From assembly GCF_021018895.1 (NCBI RefSeq), contig NC_079384.1:5008140-5072139 (forward strand): a stretch of DNA of 64,000 nucleotides. Direction: 5' to 3'. The translations under genes were made by a program, and so were the position numbers. Source of the stretch: Seriola aureovittata (taxonomy: Eukaryota > Chordata > Actinopteri > Carangiformes > Carangidae). The notes below the pieces were generated by a model, which was not told the origin of the DNA, did not search any database, and was given only the letters and a program-made list of their open reading frames with translations. How positions within the stretch are numbered: the stretch's first letter is position 1; every line of letters starts with the position of its first letter. This document shows, in pieces, positions 35,046-46,000 of the stretch.

Positions 35046-36084
35046 ACCTGATCAAGGTGACACCTGGATTACACTTCTGTTTTACTGTGGCATCTAAATG
35101 TCTTACTTTTTGCAGAATTAATCAGCGCATCTGTTTTCTGTTAACCACACTGTGGACAAGCACTGCTTACTTTTGGGATCATTGTGTCCTTCCCTTGTAG
35201 TAACCTCTTGCTCAGTTAAAGAAGGGAGGTTAGAGCAGCTGCTTTTTTTTCTGTCAGGCTGTTCTATCTGTGATTTATTTATTTATGGCAACAGGGTTCG
35301 ATTCAGTCCTCAGGGTATCAGCAGTGCATGTAAATAACTTAATCCAAATAAGACCCTAACTGGAGTGTGGCCAAAAGCTGGCCTTCTCTGTGCACGTAAG
35401 GACAGAGACACAGAGAGAAAGAGTGATGTTGTCATAGAACATGAAGTCAATGAGAACCAGAGTGAGGAGGAGGAGGAGGAGGAGGAGGTGAGCAAAACAT
35501 GAAGTCATGGCCCTCACAGTAAGATCCCAGTTCTCCGCTCCAGGTTTGATTCCTGTGGGAGCAGAAGACAGCGACTCCCCGGCTCCACGGCTGACTACCG
35601 TACGGTGACTGTGATGTTCCACATGTGGCGGCAGACCTTGTCTACCAGCCGCCGCTGCCACTGCCGGTCAGCGACAGCCACACTTACGAGGTAGACGTAC
35701 AGGGGACACAGTCACAGCCAAGAGAAGCAACCGTGAAGGTGATGACAACCAAAATGATAGTTTCCATTTTGGCCCAACTATTGTGAGGTGAGATTGCATT
35801 TTATTGGCAGGGTTAGTGTTTAGGAATAAGGGTAGAGTAACTATTTCCAAACACTTTCATGTCTTCGACCCACAGAACCGCTTTAACTCTGATCCCCTAC
35901 GTGACAGGAGTTTGTCCTAAGTAGCCCCATCTGATGTAACACAGTTACGTAAGTGTCTTTCTGCTGGCAGCGTGGCAGGACACTGACTTCTAATCAATAT
36001 CACCTTTACACACAATAGCATACGAGAACAGAGAACCTCATTCACTGATGCTCAGCTCCTGGATCTCTTAGATCCCATCTCCTG
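35046..36084. other. Non-coding spacer with a GAG run
   Basis: There is no gene. A GAGGAG run at 35464-35489 accounts for the poly-Ser and poly-Leu open frames on the minus strand. The remainder is unique sequence. Confidence 0.5.
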
Positions 36085-36225
36085 TGTGTCCCACGATCAC
36101 GAATAAAACTACAAGGTGACAGAGCCTTTGCAGTTGCTGCTCTGAAATCATGGAACCAGTTGCCATCAGATATTAGATGTGCTCGCTCCATCTCTATTTT
36201 TCAAATCTCAGCTAAAGACGTCTAA
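36085..36225 (+). pseudogene. LINE ORF2 C-terminal fragment
   Basis: From 36088 the frame reads VPRSRIKLQGDRAFAVAALK, then SWNQLPSDIRCARSISIF. The pattern VPRSRLKTxGDRAFSVAAPKLWNxLP and xSLxxFKSxLKT is the conserved C-terminus of the reverse-transcriptase protein of L2/Rex-like LINEs, abundant in fish. After SISIF one extra base shifts the frame, so the expected FKSQLKT appears only in the next frame, and the remaining frame stops near 36223. Only the last 45 or so residues are present, as expected for a 5'-truncated LINE insertion. There is no catalytic FADD region. Confidence 0.85.
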
Positions 36226-37151
36226 GCAGAGTACTGCGATACTGAGAAGTGGTGGCCGTGCTGAGTATCTGTATGAATATGACTGGATGAGTCAGCTGAT
36301 AGCTGCACAGCTGGGGAGTGAGTTATGGATTGCGAAGCATGACAGAAACAGCTGATGCAAGTCAGCTGATGCATGCAAACACTAACACTACGCTGAGCCT
36401 GCTGTTGTTTTCCATGTGAGTGCACATACTGGTGTGTTAGGAATAGACCATATCCTGTCTTATTTAGCAGCGCCCCAGAATAAAGGCAATTTCATCACAT
36501 AACACATCGCCCTGTGGATAATTACATCCCAGCCATTATAACTTACTTCTGCCTGTATGTCCCATATTGCACTTACTCTGTCAGGTCACTTAACGATGGC
36601 TGACTTCAGGGAATGCTGGGAAATGTAAGGAAATTCAGTTGTGCCCTTATCCCATAATTATCACTTGTGGGCACAGTGTCTGCCGTTCAGCGAAAGTTAC
36701 ACTGGCTTGCTTTAAATAAAATGAAAAAAGTATAAATAGTAAAGGAAAATGGCTGTGGTGTAGAAAATCATGGTGTTGTGCTATGAAAAGTGTGTTTGTT
36801 TTTCAAGGAAAGAAAGAGAAACAAAGTCAGGGTGATGCCAGTGAGTTTGTTTGTGGCTAAAATTGGCCTTTTATTGACAGTGTAATGTGTCATGTGTCTG
36901 GTACTGCAGTGAAGTTCTATTACTGTGGGGATTTTGGCACATTTTATTCATCATTTAAGACATTACAGACATGTACTAGTGTCAGCCTTAAAACCTCCTA
37001 TCAGCCAGTCGCTGTTGGAAGTAGCAGCAGTAGTCACGACTCGCCACTACAAAAGCACTCAGAAATGAAGTGCCTACTCAAGTGCAGCTCTAACCGAATT
37101 GAGGTTCAAGTGTGTTTAGAGCAAAATGAATGTAGTCAGTGCACAGGAACG
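36226..37151. other. Non-coding spacer
   Basis: No LINE 3' tail is obvious directly after the fragment, and no gene is seen. Sequence is AT-rich and unique. Confidence 0.45.
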
Positions 37152-37173
37152 CACACACACACACACACACACA

Positions 37174-37220
<47 letters not shown>

Positions 37221-37227
37221 GCGCGCA
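37152..37227. repeat. (CA)n(CG)n compound microsatellite
   Basis: A CA run of about 68 bases with one CAGACA interruption passes directly into CGCGCGCGC. The alternating purine-pyrimidine pattern is unbroken for most of its length. Confidence 0.96.
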
Positions 37228-37411
37228 CTGAGTCATCTGCTTCCCCGTGGGGCCGTGCCATTGCTCTTGGCCGACCACCAGGGAAGCTGGCTAGGTTAAA
37301 GCTGCGAGACCTTAGCAACACTCCAGTGAACCTCGAAAACACGGCGCTGCTATCCCTGCTTTCCTCCGCTCAGACGCGAGAGCGTGAGACTCGGCTTCTC
37401 CATCGCCCCAT

Positions 37412-37505
37412 TTAGGTGACTGATAGCTGGGCAGATTTTCTTAAAACAGGCACCAATTATCAGATGCAATTAAGGCCCCCTGCACAATTACAACACCCCT
37501 CAGAG
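37412..37505. promoter_or_regulatory. Candidate conserved regulatory stretch
   Basis: Contains TGACTGATAGCTGGGCAGAT, AGGCACCAATTATCAGATGC and AATTAAGGCCCCCTGCACAA. ATTA/TAAT cores cluster here together with a GATA-type site. It follows directly on the CpG-richer stretch after the CA/CG repeat. There is no repeat relation or coding domain. Regulatory role is inferred. Confidence 0.28.
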
Positions 37506-38049
37506 TGCGTGTGTGTGACGGAGTGTGTTCCACTGCAGCCCCTCATCCCCCCTCATCATGGGGGATGATGAAGGATGATTGTGAGCCTCGATGCTGACTA
37601 TATTCATAATGAAGTAAGGTACAACAGGCTCTAATTCAGGATTAGGGTTTGAAACAGTTCAGCAGCTTTGAGTTTTTAATATTTAATACAAAAAAAAACC
37701 CTGTATTTTTTGGCTGGAATAAGAGTCCAAGCAAGCCAAAAAAAAATAAAAAAACATGCCACATTGCGCTTGAGGGAAGTTTACTTTACCCTCGCCTTAC
37801 ATTCATTCTGCAACACACTTGGTTGATGGTGTTCGCAGCATTTGTGGGTGCATTCCACTCGGATTTCATCCATACAGCTGCTTTATTGAAATCAAGAATT
37901 CCTGCTGCAGTGTTTTTTTTTTCTTTCACACAAAGTCTTTTTCGGGGAGGGGGGGGGGGGTTTACATAGTTTGCTGGTGAGCACTTTTCAGGCTGCATTA
38001 ATTTAAAACCAAAGATGCCTGTTGTAGTTTTCCTGTAAACAACTAAAAG
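37506..38049. other. Non-coding spacer
   Basis: A run CATCCCCCCTCATCATGGGG near 37545 forms a small palindrome with GGATGATGA, and a G run lies at 37950-37960. No gene is present. Confidence 0.45.
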
Positions 38050-38537
38050 TTGAAAGTCTCATATTTGACTCTTTTCTGGTGTTTTATTTGATGTGTTGAT
38101 CCATAAGAACATATATTTGTAGTTTTAAGAACTAAGATCTCTCAATGTATTTTTACATCCTCTCTGAGGCTTCTCTCTGGAGATCTAGTCACAACAGGTT
38201 GGTAAGCCAATCAGAAGAGAGGATCTGAGACTCTCTTCTGATTGGCTTTTTTTTAGAGGTCAAATAAATATATGTAGATATATAATATAGCAAATTTCAG
38301 GTAAACACTAAGAGACCAAATCCTTTAAGGATTTAGAAAAGATGGGGGGTCCATGTGGGCGGGGCTTGGGGTATGGCTGAGAGCAGTGACTGCATTGTTG
38401 TGACATCACAAAGTTACAGAAGTCCTGACGACTTGGTTTAAGGCTCAGTTTCTGAATACAGGCTGTGTGCATTTCTCTGGACTGAGCGCTTCGATACTTT
38501 CACAGTATTAATCAAACACTCCACATGGGACCTTTAA
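38050..38537 (-). mobile_element. Non-autonomous TIR element, family A, copy 2 (inverted)
   Basis: The right edge reads CACATGGGACCTTTAA (38527-38537 is the reverse complement of the TTAAAGGTCCC terminus of copy 1). The interior, read on the minus strand, follows copy 1 through the CAAAGTTACAGAAGTCCTGA, TGTGACATCACAAAG and TTTCACAGTATTAAT blocks. The left end (AAGTCTCATATTTGAC) is more decayed. The internal hairpin is perfect here: AGCCAATCAGAAGAGAG at 38205-38221 and its exact complement at 38231-38247, with a nine-base loop. Confidence 0.85.
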
Positions 38538-39609
38538 CAAAAAACAACAGCATAAGACTGATAACTTTACCACTGACCCATAAAGTAACATGGTTCCTGT
38601 AGTATTACACAACACAAAACTGGCCGAGGCCAGAACTACTCTTCAAGATTGTTAATATCAAGATTTAACTTCACAGGTTGGTCAGTAAAGTCTGTTGCCT
38701 GAAAGGCTAAGCACTATCGTTTTTACCGCAGTCTCCTCATTATTGGTCAGCGCCATAGTTTCTCCACTAAGTCAAATCATTTTGAACCCTGGGACATGTT
38801 TCTGTGAGCAGACCCTCTTCTCTGCAATAGGCAACAACATGTGATACACTTTACTTTTGTGCTTCGCCAATGTTTTCCCAGAAGCAGCAGAATTTCCAAT
38901 CCTTGTTGATTTTGAAGACGCAAGCTTCAACAGATTTTTTCTATTATTTGGACTCTCTCTCTCTCTCAGTCTAATAATGCCTTACATCCTGCCTTCCTCT
39001 CTAATTCATCTTACTGCCCCTCTGTCCTCTCCATTCACCTTATTGCTAAGCCTTTATTCTGTGCTCTGGTGTGGCCTCCGTGGCCTAGTTGACTAAGGAG
39101 CACAGGTAAATGAAGCCAACAGATGTGTCATGCTCACTCAGGGTGAAGGTCTATTTAACTTACTGTCCTCCTTGCTGCGAATGGGAAGACACAGGACGGG
39201 CAGTAAAAAACGGGAGCGATGTTTAACAATCACTCGCTCAAGTTGCTCTAATGATTCCCTCACTGCTCGAGCAGGAACTTTCACTTATCGCTTCCTGCAC
39301 TTATGATATTCTACACAATTCACACTCTCTTGGACAAACTCCAACTTGTTGAATGTAACAGTTTAACTAAGCTCCACAAGAGGGGGCAAAACCCCCATGG
39401 GGAGTCACATCACTGGGCCAGCAGCTTTAATGACACGGGCTTAATAAATCAGTCCATTTCCTGCTATTGTTTGAATCACAACAATAATTCAGTTTAACTC
39501 CGGACAGGATCACACGCCAACGACGCTGCTGCAGTTACATGTATTTATCATTCAATCTCTTTATTTCTCTTTCTGCCTTTCATACTCCACCCCCTCCACA
39601 TACCCCTAT

Positions 39610-39641
39610 ACACACCCACACACACACACACACACACACAC
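39610..39641. repeat. (CA)n microsatellite
   Basis: A CA run of about 32 bases with one CCCA interruption at its start. Confidence 0.95.
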
Positions 39642-39679
39642 CCCAGCCCCACCCCCTCTCCTCGCCTGCACTGGCTGGT

Positions 39680-39775
39680 GTGTGTTTCATCTAATTCTCT
39701 TTAATGAGGCTCATTTCACTGTCAGGAGTCTAATGATGCTAATTAATTAATCTGCCCACCCGTGGTAAAGAAAAG
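39680..39775. promoter_or_regulatory. Candidate conserved regulatory stretch
   Basis: Contains TCATCTAATTCTCTTTAATG, GTCTAATGATGCTAATTAAT and TAATCTGCCCACCCGTGG. At least five TAAT cores occur within about 75 bases, including the palindrome TTAATTAATTAA-like core. It has no coding or repeat signature. This is the densest homeodomain-motif cluster I saw, but function is inference. Confidence 0.35.
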
Positions 39776-41383
39776 TCTGTCAACCAGATCCTGCCTAAAA
39801 GATAACATATACAGTATCTGTTATGGTTGAGAAAATAAATGGTATTGTTTAAACAGGAATGTTTTCACATACATGCAGTGTGTGTGTTTTGCACGTGGCT
39901 GCAGGGATTGTGTTGCACATTCGCATCTCGAGCATCAACTGAAGTTCCTGTTTACAATGCTGAGCCACAAACAGAGACTGAGCGAATGTGCGTAGAGCTG
40001 GAGCTGATGGCCCGCTGTAAATCATGTGCATGTGCTGAGCAAACTGTTTGAAAAACAACAATGAATGCGTAATCGAGACGTGCTTAGATCCAACTACAAA
40101 GAACTGGCATAAATGAAATCTATATGAAATACAATACAACACTTTCCGTCTTATAAAAAGGAACTTTTCAAGGCAAGACAAGCCAAAGTAATGAGAGTCA
40201 GAAACAGGGAGGGAAAAGCTATCAAGTTTTCTGATGTTGTGCATTTAAGTCCCAGTCTGTGATTGGTTTACTGCACTATCTTGCCCAAGTGTTTACTTGG
40301 TCCACTGGTGACCCATGTAGAGAAACGTACATGATCCGTGTCTGTCTGGAGTCTTTCTGATAAGAAATCACACAGATCGACAAATGGCAGCAGATAAAGG
40401 TTTTCTCAGTCATTACAGCAAAAATCGACAAAAACAGCAATGAAATTTAGAGATGCAAAACTGCACAATCTGCAAATGCTTTAACTCTCTCTAGGTCGAC
40501 GGATGTTTTTTATTAATATCTTTGTGATAAAAAAAGAAAAGAAGTAAATAATATTAAAAAATTATAAATAAAATTATAAAAATAATTTATGCAAAGAGCC
40601 ACGTGCCCCCACATTAGCACCTGGTGAATGAGAGGAAATCACTGCGGTATTTTCTCACAGTCTGCATCACAGACGGATTTTAAACAGTATTTTGCCGTTG
40701 CAACCTTAATTAATGATCATCATGAGTGTGAAGAACCCACGTCGCATTTAACGAGTGAATCTGTTCATCATTTATATCATTTATATCATTCAATACTCCG
40801 ATGTAAGTAACAAACTACTACTGCTCTCAACTTTGGAACAGAGTTTCAAACGGAGAAAAGAACAAAGAAATCATAATAATCTAATATAGTAGTATGATAA
40901 TGACTCCATGTAACAGTTAAAGGTTTACCTGGCTACCAATAACTCATCATCCGTTACGTTAACACAAAATCACAAGTGATGGTGTATTTATCAAACATAA
41001 ACTATGGATCGACAGTTCATATGTGGAGTAACGCAGAGGAAAATCCCTGACATTCTCACTTACATCCACAAACCTCAGAACATCAAACGCCAGTCAATAT
41101 GATGCAATGATGAATGAGTCAGACTTTTACTTGCCCACTGTTTATTTTTGGTAATCAGGGTAGACCAGCACTTCTCTGCAGGTTTCAATGTGACACATCT
41201 AAATAAAGCTTGATGAAACGCTTTGCTCCGTGACTGGTCACAAGGTTTATACGTGATTTGGAAATGTCAAACTGATATGTAATATTCCAGGTTTAGCGTT
41301 AATAAAAACCTTGTACATGATGTTGGCTGGTTTACTTTTTATGGAATAAATAAAAGTAACTCAAGGAGAGGAGGGAGGGACTA

Positions 41384-41406
41384 TGTGTGTGTGTGTGTGT
41401 GTGTGT

Positions 41407-41437
<31 letters not shown>
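41384..41437. repeat. (TG)n(GA)n compound microsatellite
   Basis: TG units at 41384-41406 pass into GA units at 41409-41437. The open frames across it are Val-Cys and Arg-Glu strings. Confidence 0.97.
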
Positions 41438-41439
<2 letters not shown>

Positions 41440-41565
41440 TGACCAAATCCTGCCACACATTGTTCTTGTTTGCACAGACCTTAGCAATTTGTTTGACTCT
41501 ACTACTATTGAGGCGAGACATGCTCGCAATCTCTGCATCTGTGTGTGTATATGCACGTATGCACG

Positions 41566-41568
<3 letters not shown>

Positions 41569-41603
<35 letters not shown>
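41569..41603. repeat. (TG)n microsatellite
   Basis: A perfect TG run of 35 bases about 130 bases after the previous array. Confidence 0.97.
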
Positions 41604-41604
<1 letters not shown>

Positions 41605-42955
41605 ATGTCGCCGCAAGTGTGTGTTTGGGTGGAGAGCGCTCATGTCAAACATCTCCTGGTGTAAGCTCTGGGACAATTTTATGTGGTTTGATTTGTGAGG
41701 GCCAGAGAAAGCTGGCTGCCCGAGCCCTGTGTTATTCCTCCGTTCTGATTTCCTCTGCCTTCAGACCTTATTTAGATTCATTTCTTTTCATTGCCTCTCA
41801 TTTGTTCTCAGGCAGGAGAGGGAGGGAAGCATGCTTAACAAAAAAAATCTCCAAACCTCTTGTCAGAACATTGATTTATTGACAAGAACAGCAATGAAAA
41901 ATCTGTCCTTTTTTGGGAGGAATTCATTTTTTTTATCCTCTTGGGTTTCCTTGCCAAATGCCTGAAACCTGTCACTTGCCTGCGAGAGCAAGACATTTCT
42001 TTCTTTTCTTTATTTCTTCTTTCTTTTTCTTGTTTTTTTTTTTTTCCCTGCCAAGCAGTGACAGCTGCAGAGAAAGGCCAGGGTGGCATGGACTCGGCGG
42101 TTTCAGTGGCACACAAGTTGTATTTGATTGGCGCCTGGCTCATGGACGGCGGCCCCGGCGTGAGTCAGCGACAACCGGGTGCAAGCACGCACGCACGCAC
42201 GCGCATCCACTGGATTGCAACATCGCCATGGCAACAGAGGCTAAATGGATGGTGGGTTAAAAGTGTGTTTGTTTCCTGACCATTTATTCCAACTTTTCTC
42301 GCTCGTATTGAGGTTGAGAGTTTTGGAAATGTACACATTAACTCTTGATGATGAGGAGATGGAAGGAAAAGTGGCATTAATGTGCCTTAAATTATCACTA
42401 AAATGTCATTCTGCTCACCTTTATGTTGTGAGAGCGCGGCTTCATGGAAAATGTAAAGCAAGGGGTTTTGCGCTGCATTAGAGCATACAGTGCTGCATTA
42501 GGAATGAGCTTTGTAAACAAATGACACAGTCTTGGCAGATAATCCTCAACGCTATCCAAGCAAATATAAGAGGTGCCGCTTACATCATGAACCTGTCAAT
42601 CACTCCGAAAATTACTATGTTAGCAGAGGTTGACACTGAAAAAGGTAAGGAGTGTGACATCACTCCCGACTGCATTCGTCTCCACTGGACCTTCACGGAA
42701 AAACGACTCAGATCCTCTGGCTTTGCATTCGAGAGTCCGTCGAACATGTTCGTGGAGCCTGAAGACGACACAGAGGAAAATAAGTGGAGCGGAGGCACGT
42801 AGACCTGTTTTTCCTGTGCGTCAGTCGCCGTGCCCTGTCAGCAAAAAACACAAACATGACGGAATGCAGGTTGTTGCGTAAATAGCAAAAATGGCGCCAC
42901 AAGGAGTTTCATCCCAACACAAACACAGACGAGTTAATAGGGTACACTCTCTTAC

Positions 42956-42958
<3 letters not shown>
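41604..42958. other. Non-coding spacer with a GC-richer block
   Basis: The block 42060-42240 is CpG-richer, with a short GCAC run (42182-42202) and GCCATGGCAAC near 42225. Frames at 41913-42279 start in a T-rich run and have no domain. The frame at 42521-42802 ends in an acidic stretch but matches nothing I know. No gene is called. Confidence 0.42.

Positions 42959-43014
<56 letters not shown>
42959..43014. repeat. (CA)n microsatellite
   Basis: A CA run of about 56 bases with one CAACAC phase break near 42988. Confidence 0.97.
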
Positions 43015-43019
<5 letters not shown>

Positions 43020-46000
43020 AGCAAATAAGTAAATAAACCACTGGCATCGCTGCCACTGAGTCCGTGTTTCCAGGATCCTGCTGAATCATTAGGTCAAAAT
43101 CTGACAGTGCAACTCTCCTCAGAAAGAATCCTTTGTCAGACAAGTACAATCAATAACTTCTGCTATCAGACACAAAGAGTATTTGTTAATCCACCCCTCA
43201 GCATCACCTCCCTACACAAACTTTAATATCTGGTAAATATCTGATCTGCAGATAACTAGCAGAAATCAGACAGAAATCAAAAGTCACTGTTTGACCTGAA
43301 GTAACATCAAATCACATAAGTCATATTTCTTTTGTTATTGTTGAAGTGTTGAAGCCATAGATCTCCACCAGCAACTCTCTTTGCAGGGAAGCTGACGACT
43401 TAAAAGATGCTTCGGTGAAGGGCGAGCGAGCTGGTGCTCGGCTGGTGCCGTCAGCTGCACTGGTTAAAATGGAGGTGCATGTGATCCATCAGATGGACGG
43501 CGAGAGAGAAGCCTGAAAAACACAGCTAACACAACCTGTGCAGACAGGCTGTTAAGTGCAATCAGTGGTGAAGAGTAATCAAGCACAATTACCTTCATCT
43601 TACCTCTACCTGAGAACTGTTCTTATGAGGTACATTTACGTCACGTGAGTGTTTTCATTTCATGCTACTATAGTTACTAATGCAGCTATATTTAGTTAGT
43701 TTGGACATCACAATCATACATACAAAACAATGACCAGCTTATAAGATATGATGCGTTGTTGTAGATTAATCTCCCCGACAGCATATTAGGTAGTTACAAT
43801 TAGCTTCAACTTGACTGGCTACAAAATAAGGCATTACTAACAGTTTCTCTCATCTACTGAGTCTTTGCTGCTTCTATATTTCTGTGAAAGTAAAATTCTT
43901 ACTTGTCATGAGGTATTTTTATAGCACGGTCCTGCAACTTTTAGTTAATTATAAGATCTCAATAATTCTCAATAATAATTCTTCAACATAAGCTGTTCCT
44001 GTCACATAGCGTTGCACCATTTGATGCTTGTGAATTGAGGCCCATAGCAGACACTGGACAAGCTGTACAGACAGAAGTAGTTGTCAGGCTCCAGTGGCTG
44101 GGATGAGCTAATATTGATGCAGCTGACTCTGAGAAATAGGTACTAGAGGTGTAATATTTATAATTATTCTAATAGAAAAAAGTATACTAGAACAGCAAAG
44201 TATCCTGATGCAGAGTGAGGAGTGTCAAGATGCCGCCGGTGGACAGTATGTTGAATTTTGTTACTTTAATCAATGACAAAAAACCCAAAGAACTCAACCT
44301 GCTCCATTCAAGTAAGTTGTACAAATGCATAGAATCCATCACCGACGCACGAGAACAAACAGTGAGACAACACTCAAAGTGACTTAGAAGTATGAGTGCA
44401 CTCTTTTCCTCATTGTAAAACTAGCAGGGACCTGAAGTGTGGTCGTGCCTTCCTCTACCCACTGAGCTTCAGTCAGACTCGTAGTCCTAACCCTGGCAGC
44501 GTTGGTGTCACGGCAGAGCCCGCACTCACTGCTGATGCCTGACATCAATCTCAGTCGATCCTGCAATCCGGCCCTGGATGAGAGTCCGCAGCTTCCTGTA
44601 AGTGCTGTTGTTTCACCACTCCGGTAATCACCGCTGTCAAACGTAAGTCACTGAATACCCTCCATTAATGTCTCTATTATAGTTTCTTCCATTCTGTCCA
44701 TCTCACTTTTTCCCTCATTCACAGGAGTCGTAATTTCATAGCAGCACTAAATCATTCTTGTATTGGGGGATCTGTATTGTTTGGAAAGGGTCATAAATCT
44801 GGAACTGATGACGGAAAGTGTGTATAGGGATTTAATTGGGTTAGTCAGCTACAGTACTTCAGTACACGGAAAGTTCACATGTTTAAAATCTCTGCTACTT
44901 TCATTGGACATAATAACTGGATGACATGTTCACCCAGAAATGCAGTTTTATAAATATTCATATATTTGTAGTCAATTTCCAGCTCTTTTAATAGAACAGT
45001 AAAAACCTGGGCTTACAATGTGGTGGATAAATTGGGACTATTTCTACAAATGTGAAAGTCCTTGGGTACACGTGCGCAGCTGTTTACCCACATGTGTGAG
45101 CGTGCACACCTCTCGGCGCTCTGATCTTGCAAATGGAAGCGTTTACATTTTATCGCCTGCTTACTTTGACAGCATGGTAATTTCAGTGGCCTAAGAAAAT
45201 AACTGACCAATTGCCGATAATTGTTAGAGATGGCAGCCATGTTGGCTGAGGGGTTAAAGGTCACTGGCGACGGGCTGCTAACCAGCTGTGGATGGGTCAA
45301 GAGGGATTAAGTTTGAGGGACGGTCAGCAGCAGTAATATGAGTCGGGAGGGAGTCGTTTAAACATGTATGATAAGAGTTCTGGTGAGCATATGTTTTGGG
45401 TCCAAATATGCCAGTAAGGGGAACCACAGTGTTTTTACTTTATGGAAAGGAGCACTACAATGATAATCATCTTAATCATTCAGATGACAAACAATGACAT
45501 GATGTAGATCCTGACAAACTTTTATCAGGTTTGCAAGAGTCAGAAGCACACATGACATTAAACACTGGGCTACCGTGGTTACCAGGGGATGCCGGAAGCA
45601 TTAAAAGAAAGGTGGAAAACCACCATAAAACAGAATAAGAATAAACACAGAGCTCACTGGTGATTCATAGCCAGAACTGTGTGTAGTTTGTCCTATGATA
45701 ATGAATTCCAAATATGGATTTGTTTACAAACAGAATGGAGGAAATAAAAAATGTAAAATCAAAAGTACAAAAAAAATGTTTTGGCGTCATCAAAGTGCTG
45801 TCCCGTTCCCCTTTATTACCAATCTGAACCTCGTACTTAGTCATTTGACACTGAAGACATTGGAGCATTACATTCTGTTTGGGTGTCGAGTCATCTCATA
45901 CATTAAAACAATACAAACCAGCACACTGTCCCACCCTAATCAAGTTAGCATACAGCTAGTCAGATTAGCATGACCAAAACCATCCGAACCCGTGACAGTT

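Larger units (their letters stand above)
38538..41383. other. Non-coding spacer with a CA array
   Basis: There is no gene. A short tRNA-like A box lies near 39078-39095 without a matching B box. The window 39680-39775 is a candidate regulatory stretch, listed separately. The 131-codon frame on the minus strand at 39849-40244 has no recognisable domain. Confidence 0.45.

Noticed and set aside
39072..39100. tRNA or SINE A box (TGGCCTAGTTGACTAAGG)
   Set aside because: No B box follows within the expected distance, and no second copy supports a SINE.
42521..42802. 93-codon frame ending in an acidic stretch
   Set aside because: A good donor-like site falls inside it, but the product resembles nothing I know and the first half is in low-complexity spacer.
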